Assembly (NCBI RefSeq): GCF_022374875.2
Contig: NZ_CP092427.2
Coordinates: 2,666,001-2,730,000 of the forward strand
Reading direction: 5' to 3'
Source of the DNA: Mycolicibacterium rufum
GTDB taxonomy: Bacteria; Actinomycetota; Actinomycetes; Mycobacteriales; Mycobacteriaceae
DNA length: 64,000 nucleotides
How positions within the stretch are numbered: the stretch's first letter is position 1; every line of letters begins with the position of its first letter. Of the stretch, positions 8,514 through 16,291 are shown one piece after another. A model generated the notes under the pieces. It was not told the DNA's origin, did no database searches, and was given only the letters and a program-made list of their open reading frames with translations. Made by a program: the position numbers and the translations under genes.

Positions 8514-9995
8514 TCAGTGCGACTGAAGCAACTCCCAGCACTCCCGCTCGCGGTCCGTGAAGCCCGTCGACGTGATGGCGCCGAAGGCCGCCGCGTCGCG
8601 GGCGAACGCCTCGGCGGCGCCGGGCAGGGCGTCGGGCCCTTCGAGCCGGAAGCTGCTCGGTGCCAGCGGCCCGAACAGCAGGGCGCGCTGCAGGTCCGGC
8701 CAGGCGCCGAGGTCCGGCTCGCAGCCGGCCGCCCGCGCGAAGGTCAGCGCCGCCAGGTTCATCCGCGTCTTCTGCGGCAGGCCGCGCCGGGCCCGGTACG
8801 CGTCGACCGCCGCGCGCTGGGCGTCGGGATCGGGCGGCGGGATCACCCCTCCCCAGGTGTAGGCGATCCAGCGGGCCTGCAGTTCCAGCGGGACGAAGTA
8901 GCCGCCCGACTGATCCCACATCCCGACGAACGCGAGACCGGGAAGATCCGGGTGAAACGTGTGGCGGTCCGCATCGAGGTGGACGGCGTCGAGCCCGACC
9001 GTGGCCCTGATGTCGTCGTCGAGGAACGGCAGATCGAGGGCGAACCCGGTGCCGAAGATCAGGCCGTCGAACGCCGCGGTGCTGCCGTCACCGAACGTGA
9101 CGTCGCGCCCCGACACCGACGTCAGCCACGGCCGGATCCCGATCCGGCCCTCGGCGACCAGCGGCAGGTAGTGCTGGCTGAGCGTCACCCCGGCCGCGAA
9201 CAGCGACGGGTCCGGCCGCGGCGCGCCGTACTGTTCCGGGCTGCCCCCGGCCTCGGTCACGATGTCGCGCAGCTGGCGGTCGACCACCGATCTCGGCAAC
9301 CGCTCGTCGGCCAACGCGCCGTAGCGGGTGAAGATCCGATGATCGGACGGGACGCCGGCCGCGAACTTCGGCAGCACGTACCGCTGCCGCCGCTGGGTCA
9401 CCACCACCGCCTCGGCGCCGCCCTGCGCGAGCTCGGCGGCGACCTCGAGTGCACTCACCGCACAACCGCCGACCAGGACGCGTTTACCGCGATACCGGTC
9501 GGCCCCGCGGTAGTGGAACGTCGACGTCGCCCCTTCCGAGCCGACGAAGGAGTCCAGCCCCGGCACCGCCGGCACCGTGGGCTTCTGGAAACGCCCGCTG
9601 GCCACCACGACCCGGTCGAACGTCTCGGCACCGCCGTCGGTGTCGACGGTCCAGCCCCGGGCGGCCCTGCTGAGACCAGACACCCTGGTGGACAACCGGA
9701 TTCGGTCGACCAGTCCGAAAGCCTCGGCGTAGCGCTGCAGGTATCGACGGATGTCGCCGGCGGCGAGGAACGTCTGGTCGCCGCCATGGGGCAGATCGCT
9801 GAACGCCGTCAGGACGCGGCTGGTGTTGGTGTAGAGGCCGGGCCAGACACCGCTGGTGCCGTCCAGGCCGCTCCACTGCCCGCCGAGGACGGGCGCCTGT
9901 TCGAACAGGTGCGGCTCGAAGCCCTGCGCGGCGAGCCAGCGCGCGGCGACGAGCCCGCCGGGGCCCGCCCCGATGACCGCCACCGTCGTCGTCAC
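8514..9995 (-). CDS. Flavin-containing monooxygenase
   Basis: A 493-residue two-dinucleotide-binding flavoprotein. The FAD Rossmann motif VAVIGAGPGGLVAARWLA is at the N-terminus, followed by the FMO-like GGQWSGLDG. The NADPH motif GKRVLVGGCAVSALEVAAELA lies near residues 165-185, and the C-terminal GTGF motif is present. The FMO/Baeyer-Villiger fingerprint FxGxxxHxxxY is only loosely matched (FVGSEGATSTFHYRG), so the substrate class (N/S-oxidation or Baeyer-Villiger) is open. It lies just upstream of lysG on the same strand and may be co-transcribed with it. Confidence 0.8.
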   Translation of the reverse strand: MTTTVAVIGAGPGGLVAARWLAAQGFEPHLFEQAPVLGGQWSGLDGTSGVWPGLYTNTSRVLTAFSDLPHGGDQTFLAAGDIRRYLQRYAEAFGLVDRIRLSTRVSGLSRAARGWTVDTDGGAETFDRVVVASGRFQKPTVPAVPGLDSFVGSEGATSTFHYRGADRYRGKRVLVGGCAVSALEVAAELAQGGAEAVVVTQRRQRYVLPKFAAGVPSDHRIFTRYGALADERLPRSVVDRQLRDIVTEAGGSPEQYGAPRPDPSLFAAGVTLSQHYLPLVAEGRIGIRPWLTSVSGRDVTFGDGSTAAFDGLIFGTGFALDLPFLDDDIRATVGLDAVHLDADRHTFHPDLPGLAFVGMWDQSGGYFVPLELQARWIAYTWGGVIPPPDPDAQRAAVDAYRARRGLPQKTRMNLAALTFARAAGCEPDLGAWPDLQRALLFGPLAPSSFRLEGPDALPGAAEAFARDAAAFGAITSTGFTDRERECWELLQSH

Positions 9996-10038
9996 CGTCG
10001 CACTGTTGCACGGACGGTGGCCGCCGGGGGCCGGAATG

Positions 10039-10752
10039 TCAGCCCGCGGTGCCCGCTGCGTTCACCAGCACGTCGGCGGGGGCACCGCCTGCGAGCCTGC
10101 CGGCGACGAAATCGGCTGCCTGGCTGACCATTCCGGATTCCACGTAGTTGCTGTGCGCCGGCCGGTCGTCGCCGTCGGAGCAGACCGGGTCGGCACCGTT
10201 GCACAGGTCGATGGTCTTGGCGCCGTAGAGCGGGCTCGACGTGGTCAGGGTGCGGCCGATCCGCCCGGCGGGGTTGCCGAACACCGCGACAGCGGCGACG
10301 TGGTCGGCGACCGCGGCCGGCATCGGACGCCCGAAGCCGAACGTGGCGGCGGGATCGCCGGTGATCAGGTCCACCACCGCCGCACCCTGGGAGTAGCCGC
10401 CCACCACGATGCGGGTGTCGGGGCAGCGGGCGGCGGTGGCCTGGATCTGGGCGCTGGCGTCGTCGGCACCGGCGGGCGCCGACTGCAGGAAGTCGTAGGA
10501 CGCAGGGTAATTCACCGCGGCTGCGCTGACGCTGCGACCGCCGAGCTGGTCGCGCAGATCGTCGACGAAGGCTGCGCCGACGCGGCCGAGGCCCGCGGGT
10601 TCGGCGGTGCCCCGCGCGAAGACGACCGCCACGTCGGAACAGGCGTCGGCGGCTTGGGCATTCGCCGCGCCGGGACCGATCAGGCCGGCCGCGGCGACCG
10701 CGCCGATACCGCTCGTCAACAGGGCCCGCCGCACGGTGTGCTGGTCGGTCAT
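10039..10752 (-). CDS. Secreted cutinase-family serine esterase
   Basis: A 237-residue cutinase-fold esterase. The first 35 residues form an export signal with twin arginines (TVRRALLTSG) and an Ala-rich core ending near ANAQA. The mature part begins with the typical CSDVAVVFARGTAEP. The nucleophile is Ser121 in GGYSQGAAV, the Asp lies in CNGADPVCSDG with the conserved Cys pair, and the His in PAHSNYVESG. Mycobacterial homologues (Culp proteins) hydrolyse lipid or polyester substrates at the cell surface. It stands alone between the monooxygenase and the DUF5718-like gene. Confidence 0.9.
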   Translation of the reverse strand: MTDQHTVRRALLTSGIGAVAAAGLIGPGAANAQAADACSDVAVVFARGTAEPAGLGRVGAAFVDDLRDQLGGRSVSAAAVNYPASYDFLQSAPAGADDASAQIQATAARCPDTRIVVGGYSQGAAVVDLITGDPAATFGFGRPMPAAVADHVAAVAVFGNPAGRIGRTLTTSSPLYGAKTIDLCNGADPVCSDGDDRPAHSNYVESGMVSQAADFVAGRLAGGAPADVLVNAAGTAG

Positions 10753-10844
10753 CTCGGTCTCCTCCGTCGTGGCCGCCCCTGCGGCATCACCAAGAGGAAT
10801 GCCTGCCGTCCCGCAGAAATTCCACCGAGAACCCGAGCGGGCGG

Positions 10845-11645
10845 CTAACGCACCGTCTGGCGCAGCTCCGCGGCGGCGTCGGTCTCGGTGTCGTAGACCC
10901 GCACGATCGCCTCGTCACCCGTCTTGAGGTAGGTGCTCTCCCCGAGCTCGGTGTAGCGCGTCGCGCCGATACCGATCAGCACATTCTCGGGGTGGCCACT
11001 GGCCACCATCAACGCACCGACGTCCTCGAGCGGGGTCTCGGGCGAGCCCTTCTGGTTGGCGAGTCGCTCGACGATCCAGTCGAGCAGCACCTCGCCGTAG
11101 TAGGAGTAGCCGATCAGGGGGCTGTCGACGCCGTAGGCGTGCTCGGCGCCGTCGGAGTGCAGGAAACAGACCAGCCGCAGCGATGCGGTCGGCCCGTCCG
11201 GGGTGAGGTCACTGATCTCGAAGAACGACTCCGAGACACCCTTGGAGGCCGGACCCCAGTTCTTCTTGTGGCTGATCTTCTTGGCGCCCGGTCGGCGGAT
11301 CGAGCAGTCGTTGAAGGCGCCGAGCGCGAACGGTTGCAGCGTGACGACCGTGTCGCCCTGCCACACCACGCGGCACGCCAGCCCGACCTCGGGTTCGATC
11401 TGCAGGTTCAGCGGCCCGTCCGTCTCGGCAGGCAGTTCGATCGCGTCGTTGGACAGCGGGAACTCGCCGAGGAAACTCTCCGCGCCGGGCGCGTACCACG
11501 GGAAGATGCCCTTGGGGGCGGTTCCTTCGCTGGCCACGTTGACGAAATCGACGGCCTCGCCCGCCTGTTCGAGGTGTCCGGCGAAGTTGCCCGCCACGCC
11601 GAAACCGAACCAGTTGCGCATCTCGCTCAGGGCGATGTCGATCAC
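10845..11645 (-). CDS. DUF5718-like conserved protein
   Basis: A 266-residue soluble protein beginning IDIALSEMRNWFGFGVAGNFAGHLEQAGE. The phrasing FGVAGNFAGHLEQAGE followed by an acidic fumarylacetoacetase-like core (LNLQIEPEVGLACRVVW, KKISHKKNWGPASKG, SLRLVCFLHSDG) matches my memory of DUF5718 proteins, whose function is unknown. No signal peptide or membrane segment is seen. It is monocistronic, with about 90 bp to the cutinase gene and a divergent micro-ORF upstream. Confidence 0.7.
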   Translation of the reverse strand: MIDIALSEMRNWFGFGVAGNFAGHLEQAGEAVDFVNVASEGTAPKGIFPWYAPGAESFLGEFPLSNDAIELPAETDGPLNLQIEPEVGLACRVVWQGDTVVTLQPFALGAFNDCSIRRPGAKKISHKKNWGPASKGVSESFFEISDLTPDGPTASLRLVCFLHSDGAEHAYGVDSPLIGYSYYGEVLLDWIVERLANQKGSPETPLEDVGALMVASGHPENVLIGIGATRYTELGESTYLKTGDEAIVRVYDTETDAAAELRQTVR

Positions 11646-11717
11646 GGTGGGTCAGCGTACGCCGGACCGATAGCGTGGGCGGTGGCGAGTCGACGCGGCT
11701 CGGCGGGAGGGATCGAC

Positions 11718-11855
11718 ATGACCAAGGAACCGTCAGACCACGACGGCGCGGACGGCACCGACGATAAGGACCGCCCCGGTCCAGCCGATCATGGCCGCGA
11801 GGGCGGGATGGCGACCCGGGAGAACGCGCCGGAGCTGACCGAGAACGACGACTGA
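11718..11855 (+). CDS. Acidic 45-residue protein
   Basis: A short frame starting at ATG 11718 behind a good GGGAGG site (11706-11711, six bases of spacing). The product is highly hydrophilic, about one third Asp/Glu with only a few Lys/Arg, begins MTKEPSDHDGADGTDD and ends APELTENDD, and is probably disordered. It stops one base from the convergent DUF3618 gene. Small acidic proteins of this type are common but poorly described in mycobacteria. The strong ribosome site and clean stop support it; no function can be assigned. Confidence 0.55.
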   Translation: MTKEPSDHDGADGTDDKDRPGPADHGREGGMATRENAPELTENDD

Positions 11856-11856
11856 C

Positions 11857-12153
11857 TCAACGCCGGCGGCGCAGCCAGATCAGCAGGCCCACCGCGGCCA
11901 CCGCGGCGACCACAGCGCCCACCGGAACGGCCGGCTTCGCCTTGGCGGTGTCGAGCGCGTCGTGACTACGTTGCGCGACAGCCTGTTTCGTGTCGGCGAC
12001 CTTCTGCTGGGCGCGACCCTTGACGTCGAGCTTGCCGGACAGCGCGCCGACGGTCTCGCCGAGTTCGGCGCGGGTGCGTTCGATGTCGGCCTGCAGCTCG
12101 TCGATGCCGGCGTCCGGACCCGGCTCCGGCCGCGGATCAGGCTGTGCTGCCAT
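11857..12153 (-). CDS. DUF3618 small membrane-anchored protein
   Basis: A 98-residue protein with a Pro-rich N-terminus, the DUF3618 core DELQADIERTRAELGETVGALSGKLD at residues 17-43, a helical linker and a single C-terminal membrane helix (VPVGAVVAAVAAVGLLIWL) ending in four arginines. It would sit in the cytoplasmic membrane with the helical part in the cytoplasm. Its start overlaps the end of the preceding phage-holin-superfamily gene by 17 bases, so the two form an operon; this pairing is common in actinobacteria. Function unknown. Confidence 0.85.
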   Translation of the reverse strand: MAAQPDPRPEPGPDAGIDELQADIERTRAELGETVGALSGKLDVKGRAQQKVADTKQAVAQRSHDALDTAKAKPAVPVGAVVAAVAAVGLLIWLRRRR

Positions 12154-12541
12154 GGCGGGCTCCCTTCAATTCGGCGATGTCGGTCTTGACGCTGTCCACC
12201 GACACCGCGGCCGGCGGCGGCACTTTCTCCACCTGCTTCTTGCCGATCAGCGCGGCGATGCCCGCCGCCGCGAACAGCACGACGGCGACGATCACCGCGG
12301 CCGCCCACACCGGCAGCACGAGGGACAGCGCCGCGACCGCCGCCGCGATCAGGGTGGCCAACCCGAGGACTGCGAGCAGTCCGGCCGCGCCGGCCAGGCC
12401 GGCACCCACGCCGGCATGCTTGGCCGACTCCTGCATTTCCTTCTGCGCCAACCGCAGCTCGTCACGAATCAGGCGTGACGTCTGCGAGGACAACTGACCC
12501 AACAGCTCCCCAGTGGAGGACTCGGTCTTCGGTTCCGTCAT
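12137..12541 (-). CDS. Phage-holin-superfamily (DUF1469-type) membrane protein
   Basis: A 134-residue protein. An N-terminal amphipathic part (ELLGQLSSQTSRLIRDELRLAQKEM) with the conserved LIRDEL element is followed by two membrane helices (LAGAAGLLAVLGLATLIAAAV and VWAAAVIVAVVLFAAAGIAAL), then a charged tail. This is the architecture of the actinobacterial holin-superfamily YqjE/DUF1469 proteins, which are cellular membrane proteins and not lysis proteins. I chose ATG 12541, since the extra 40 residues of the longer frame look non-coding. A 70-bp divergent promoter region separates it from the radical SAM gene. Confidence 0.8.
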   Translation of the reverse strand: MTEPKTESSTGELLGQLSSQTSRLIRDELRLAQKEMQESAKHAGVGAGLAGAAGLLAVLGLATLIAAAVAALSLVLPVWAAAVIVAVVLFAAAGIAALIGKKQVEKVPPPAAVSVDSVKTDIAELKGARHGSTA

Positions 12542-12611
12542 TTTCGGGGAGTGCCCACTGCCGCGCAGCACAAACCCGGAACCGGCAGGGCCGCGCGGTC
12601 GTTGAACCTCG

Positions 12612-13697
12612 GTGACCCGCCGGACCCCCACCGATCTCGCCAGCCGGCTGCTCGAGGTCAAACGGATCTACCACGAGCCGGACATCGACCGCTTCGCCCG
12701 GGCGCGCGCGGTGCTCGACCGTTACCCCGACGCCGAACGCATCGAGGTGGCGTCGCATCAGGCAATCCCCGGCCTGTACGGCAACGAGGGCAACGTCGAG
12801 GACTGGGTGCGCAACAAGCGCGAGGTGCTGGTGCTCGGCGAGAAGAAGAGCCTCAGCGCGCGCCGCAACGAACGGTCCAGCGACTGGATCGCGCCGTCGA
12901 CCTCCAACGGCTGTGCGATGGCGTGCTCGTACTGCTACGTGCCGCGGCGCAAGGGGTACGCGAACCCGATCACCGTGTTCGCCAACATCGAGAAGATCCT
13001 CGGCTACCTCGAACGGCACGCGGCCCGCCAAGGCGTCAAACCCGAACCCAATCAATGCGATCCGGTCGACTGGGTCTACGACATCGGGGAGAACAGCGAC
13101 TGCTCGGTCGACGCGATGGTGTCCGACAACGTGCACGACCTCGTCGACCTGTTCGCCCGGCTGCCGAACGCCAAGGCGAGCTTCGCCACCAAGCTCGTCA
13201 ACCCCGACCTGCTGACCTATGACCCCCGCGGCGGCACCCGGATCCGGTTCAGCCTGATGCCCGCCGAGACGTCGCGCCTCGTCGACGTCCGCACCTCGAA
13301 GATCGCCGAACGCATCGCGGCCCTCGACGACTTCGTGGAGGCGGGCTACGAGGTGCACCTCAACTTCAGCCCCGTGATCGTGCACGAGAACTGGCTGGCC
13401 GACTGGACCGAACTGCTCGAGCAGGTCGCCGACGGGACGACCGCACGCACCCGCCGCCAGCTCGCCGCGGAGATCATCTTCCTCACCCACAACGAGGGCC
13501 TGCACGAGGTCAACCTCGGCTGGCATCCGCGCGGGGAGGACCTGTTGTGGCGACCCGACCTCCAGCAGGTCAAGCGCAGCGAGAGCGGGCAGTGGAACGT
13601 CCGGTACAAGTCGCCGTGGAAGGGCCGCTGGGTGGCGCAGCTGACCGACCTGATCGGCACCACCCTGCCCGAGTGCCGGATCCGCTACGCGTTCTGA
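12612..13697 (+). CDS. Spore photoproduct lyase-like radical SAM protein
   Basis: A 361-residue protein with a radical-SAM-type cysteine triad Cys101-Cys105-Cys108 in NGCAMACSYCYVP. The flanking motifs KSLSARRNERSSDWIAPSTSNGC, the FSLMPAETSRLVDVRTSKIAERI segment and NFSPVIVHENWLADW resemble spore photoproduct lyase (SplB), which uses an adenosyl radical to repair thymine photoproducts. Mycobacteria do not form classical endospores, so the substrate may be another UV lesion or something unrelated. Start is GTG 12612. It is alone between the divergent holin-like gene and the YihY genes. Confidence 0.8.
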   Translation: MTRRTPTDLASRLLEVKRIYHEPDIDRFARARAVLDRYPDAERIEVASHQAIPGLYGNEGNVEDWVRNKREVLVLGEKKSLSARRNERSSDWIAPSTSNGCAMACSYCYVPRRKGYANPITVFANIEKILGYLERHAARQGVKPEPNQCDPVDWVYDIGENSDCSVDAMVSDNVHDLVDLFARLPNAKASFATKLVNPDLLTYDPRGGTRIRFSLMPAETSRLVDVRTSKIAERIAALDDFVEAGYEVHLNFSPVIVHENWLADWTELLEQVADGTTARTRRQLAAEIIFLTHNEGLHEVNLGWHPRGEDLLWRPDLQQVKRSESGQWNVRYKSPWKGRWVAQLTDLIGTTLPECRIRYAF

Positions 13698-13736
13698 CGC
13701 GACGTTTCGGTCCCCGGAAGCGGGGAAAACGCTGGC

Positions 13737-14957
13737 ATGCAGCAGCAGCTCACGCCATCGCGTCCGCGCCGCAGCCCCGCCGCACTGGCCGGCGCCTTCC
13801 TCGCCGGCATGGCCACCGGCGCCCTGACGACACGCAAGGCCACCGACGAGCGCCCCGCGCCGCGCCCCGCGGGACCGGTGGACACGGGGGTCGACGACGT
13901 CGACGATCCGCCGGCGCCCGCCGAGACGCTCGAGGACCGCCCGAGCCCCGACGATCCCGGCAAGCCGGAATCCCCCACCCAGCTGACCCGGCCGTCGAAG
14001 CTCTATGTCCTGCGCCAGACCGTCGGCGAGTTCACCCGCGACCAGTGCATGGACCTGGCCGCGGCGCTGACCTACTACGCCGTGCTGTCGCTGTTCCCCG
14101 CGCTGCTCGTGGTGATGTCCCTGCTGGGCGTGTTCGGTCAGGGTGAGCGCACCGCCGACGCGATCCTCGGCATCGTCGACGACGTCAGCCCCGGCGCGGC
14201 CGTCGACGTGCTGCGCCAGCCCATCGAGCAACTCGTCAACGCGCCGTCGGCGGGCTTCACGCTGGTCGCCGGCATCCTCGGCGCGCTGTGGTCGGCGTCG
14301 GGCTACGTGGGCGCCTTCGGTCGGGCGATGAACCGCATCTACGAGGTCGACGAGGGCCGTCCGGCGTGGAAGCTGCGTCTCCAGCAACTCGCGCTGACAT
14401 TCGGCGGCCTCCTCGTCGCCGCGATCGCCGCCTTCCTGCTGGCGGTCAGCGGCCCGGTGGCCGAGGCGCTCGGAGGCCACCTCGGCATCGGCGAGACCGG
14501 CCTGGCGGTGTGGAACATCGCGCGCTGGCCGGTGCTGCTGCTGCTCGTCATCGTCGGCGTGGCGACGCTGTACTTCACCGGGCCGAACGTCAAGCAGCCC
14601 AAGTTCCGCTGGATCAGCGTGGGCGCGGCCATCGCGATTCTCACCTGGATCGTCGCGTCGCTGCTGTTCGGCTTCTACGTCGCCAACTTCGGCAGCTACA
14701 ACAAGACCTTCGGCACGCTCGCCGGGGTCATCGTTTTCCTGCTCTGGCTGTGGCTGACCAACCTGGCGCTGCTGTTCGGCGCCGAGGTGGACGCCGAGCT
14801 CGAGCGCGGCCGCCAATTGCAGGCCGGGATCGCCGCCGAGGACGACCTGCAGCTGCCGCTGCGCGACACGAAAATGATCGACAAGAACGCCGAGAAGGAG
14901 CACGCGCTGCGCCGCCGCGGTCGCACGCTGCGGCACTCTCGCGGAAAGCGGGCATGA
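13737..14957 (+). CDS. YihY/BrkB-family membrane protein, copy 1
   Basis: A 406-residue protein. Residues 1-90 are hydrophilic, Pro-rich and probably disordered; the family domain begins at RQTVGEFTRDQCMDLAAALTYYAVLSLFPALLVVMSLLG and has six membrane helices, with the conserved SASGYVGAFGRAMNRIYEV and FVVAN-like FYVANFGSYNKTFGTLAGVIVFLLWLWLTN blocks. YihY proteins were once annotated as ribonuclease BN; that is not supported, and their role remains unclear. A second, divergent copy follows 61 bases later, and both may belong to one transcript with the small membrane protein and the epimerase. Confidence 0.88.
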   Translation: MQQQLTPSRPRRSPAALAGAFLAGMATGALTTRKATDERPAPRPAGPVDTGVDDVDDPPAPAETLEDRPSPDDPGKPESPTQLTRPSKLYVLRQTVGEFTRDQCMDLAAALTYYAVLSLFPALLVVMSLLGVFGQGERTADAILGIVDDVSPGAAVDVLRQPIEQLVNAPSAGFTLVAGILGALWSASGYVGAFGRAMNRIYEVDEGRPAWKLRLQQLALTFGGLLVAAIAAFLLAVSGPVAEALGGHLGIGETGLAVWNIARWPVLLLLVIVGVATLYFTGPNVKQPKFRWISVGAAIAILTWIVASLLFGFYVANFGSYNKTFGTLAGVIVFLLWLWLTNLALLFGAEVDAELERGRQLQAGIAAEDDLQLPLRDTKMIDKNAEKEHALRRRGRTLRHSRGKRA

Positions 14958-15018
14958 TCGCGCAGGTGAGCGGGTATCCCCGCAGCGGCGCAGGGCCGGT
15001 CAGGCGTGGGAGGTCACG

Positions 15019-16110
15019 ATGGTCAAGTGGCTGGATCGCGTGCAGCAGCGCAGCCGGGCGGCGGGCTTCGCCATCGCCGTGGTCTACAAGTACGTCGATG
15101 ATCAGGCCGGTTATCTGGCCGCGCTGATCACCTACTACGCGTTCGTCTCGCTGTTCCCGCTGCTCCTGCTGCTGACGACGGTGCTGGGCGTGGTGCTCTC
15201 GGGCCGACCGGAGTGGCGCGAGCAGATCGTCAGCGCCGCCATCGACCAGTTCCCGGTGATCAGCGACCAGCTGAGCCGACCCGAGGCGCTCAGCGGCGGC
15301 ACGACCGCGGTGATCATCGGCATCGCAGGCGCGCTGTACGGCGGACTCGGCGTCGGCAACGCCCTGCAGAACGCGATGAACACCGTCTGGGCTGTCCCGC
15401 GCTACACCCGTCCCGACCCCATCAAGGCACGGCTGTACAGCCTGATGCTGTTGATCGTGCTGGGGTCGGCCGTCATCGGGACGACCGTCCTGACGGCGGT
15501 CGGCAGGGCCTGGGCCGGTCTGGGGTTCCTGGGCACCGCCGGTGTCGTCGTCGCGTCGCTCGCGCTGAACACGGCGGTCTGCGTCGCGGCGTTCCGGGTG
15601 ACCACGGTGCGACCGCTGAGCTACCGCGACGTCCTCCCCGGGGCGATCACGGCCGCCGTGCTCTGGCAGATGCTCCAGTGGTTCGGAGCGGCCTACGTGG
15701 CCCACGTGCTGGGCACGGCCAGCGCCACCAACAGTGTGTTCGCGATCGTGCTGGGCCTGCTCGCGTTCCTGTACCTCGTGTCGACGTCGCTGCTGGTGTG
15801 CGCGGAGATCAACGCCGTGCGCGTGGATCGGCTGCACCCCCGCGCCCTGCTGACGCCGTTCACCGACAACGTCGAGCTCACCGACGCGGACCGCAAGATG
15901 TACGCCGGCCAAGCCGAAGCCCAGCAGGCCAAAGGCTTCCAGCGCGTCGACGTGACCTTCCACCGACCCGAGGCCGACGACGACACCGGCGTTTGCACCC
16001 CCGAGGGCCAGGGTATGGCCGAGGCACATCCACGAAGCGGAGGCCAATCCCATGAGCGTCACCAGCCGAACGCGGTCGGCGGCCCGTCTGGGCCTGAAGG
16101 TCCAACGTAG
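15019..16110 (+). CDS. YihY/BrkB-family membrane protein, copy 2
   Basis: A 363-residue paralogue of the preceding gene, with about six membrane helices and the family opening YVDDQAGYLAALITYYAFVSLFPLLLLLTTVLG. It lacks the long disordered N-terminus of copy 1 and has instead a hydrophilic C-terminal tail of about 85 residues that ends in the overlap with the next gene. The start ATG follows GGGAGGTCAC. The low identity between the copies (different loop sequences, different tails) suggests an old duplication with separate roles, not a recent tandem copy. Confidence 0.87.
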   Translation: MVKWLDRVQQRSRAAGFAIAVVYKYVDDQAGYLAALITYYAFVSLFPLLLLLTTVLGVVLSGRPEWREQIVSAAIDQFPVISDQLSRPEALSGGTTAVIIGIAGALYGGLGVGNALQNAMNTVWAVPRYTRPDPIKARLYSLMLLIVLGSAVIGTTVLTAVGRAWAGLGFLGTAGVVVASLALNTAVCVAAFRVTTVRPLSYRDVLPGAITAAVLWQMLQWFGAAYVAHVLGTASATNSVFAIVLGLLAFLYLVSTSLLVCAEINAVRVDRLHPRALLTPFTDNVELTDADRKMYAGQAEAQQAKGFQRVDVTFHRPEADDDTGVCTPEGQGMAEAHPRSGGQSHERHQPNAVGGPSGPEGPT

Positions 16111-16291
16111 GGTCGCGCTGGCCCAGCTGCTGTTCTGGCCGACGGTGATCACCACCGGCGCTGTGCTGGGCGCGCTGGTGGTCGCCGGGCGACGGCGCAG
16201 CCGGGCCACCGGATCCGAGTACGTCCCCGTCTCGGGCGCAGGTGCCGCCGAGACCGTGCCGGTTCCCGACAGTCCCGCGGCGACCGCCTGA
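16052..16291 (+). CDS. Small single-pass membrane protein, 79 aa
   Basis: The frame starts at ATG 16052 inside the 3' end of the YihY gene, with GGAGG nine bases upstream, and its stop overlaps the epimerase start (TGATG). One membrane helix (LAQLLFWPTVITTGAVLGALVVAG) is followed by RRRSR, which predicts a cytoplasmic C-terminus. The position between two overlapping genes indicates that it is translated as part of an operon. I do not recognise the family. Confidence 0.65.
   Translation: MSVTSRTRSAARLGLKVQRRVALAQLLFWPTVITTGAVLGALVVAGRRRSRATGSEYVPVSGAGAAETVPVPDSPAATA

Noticed and set aside
12137..12541. Phage remnant because of the holin-superfamily protein
   Set aside because: No other phage genes are near; this protein class is a normal membrane protein of actinobacteria paired with DUF3618.
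12462..14936. Minus-strand open frame of 824 codons opposite the radical SAM and first YihY genes
   Set aside because: It has no domain I recognise, is rich in Arg/Gly/Val/His as expected from the complement of GC-rich codons, and lies opposite two clear genes.
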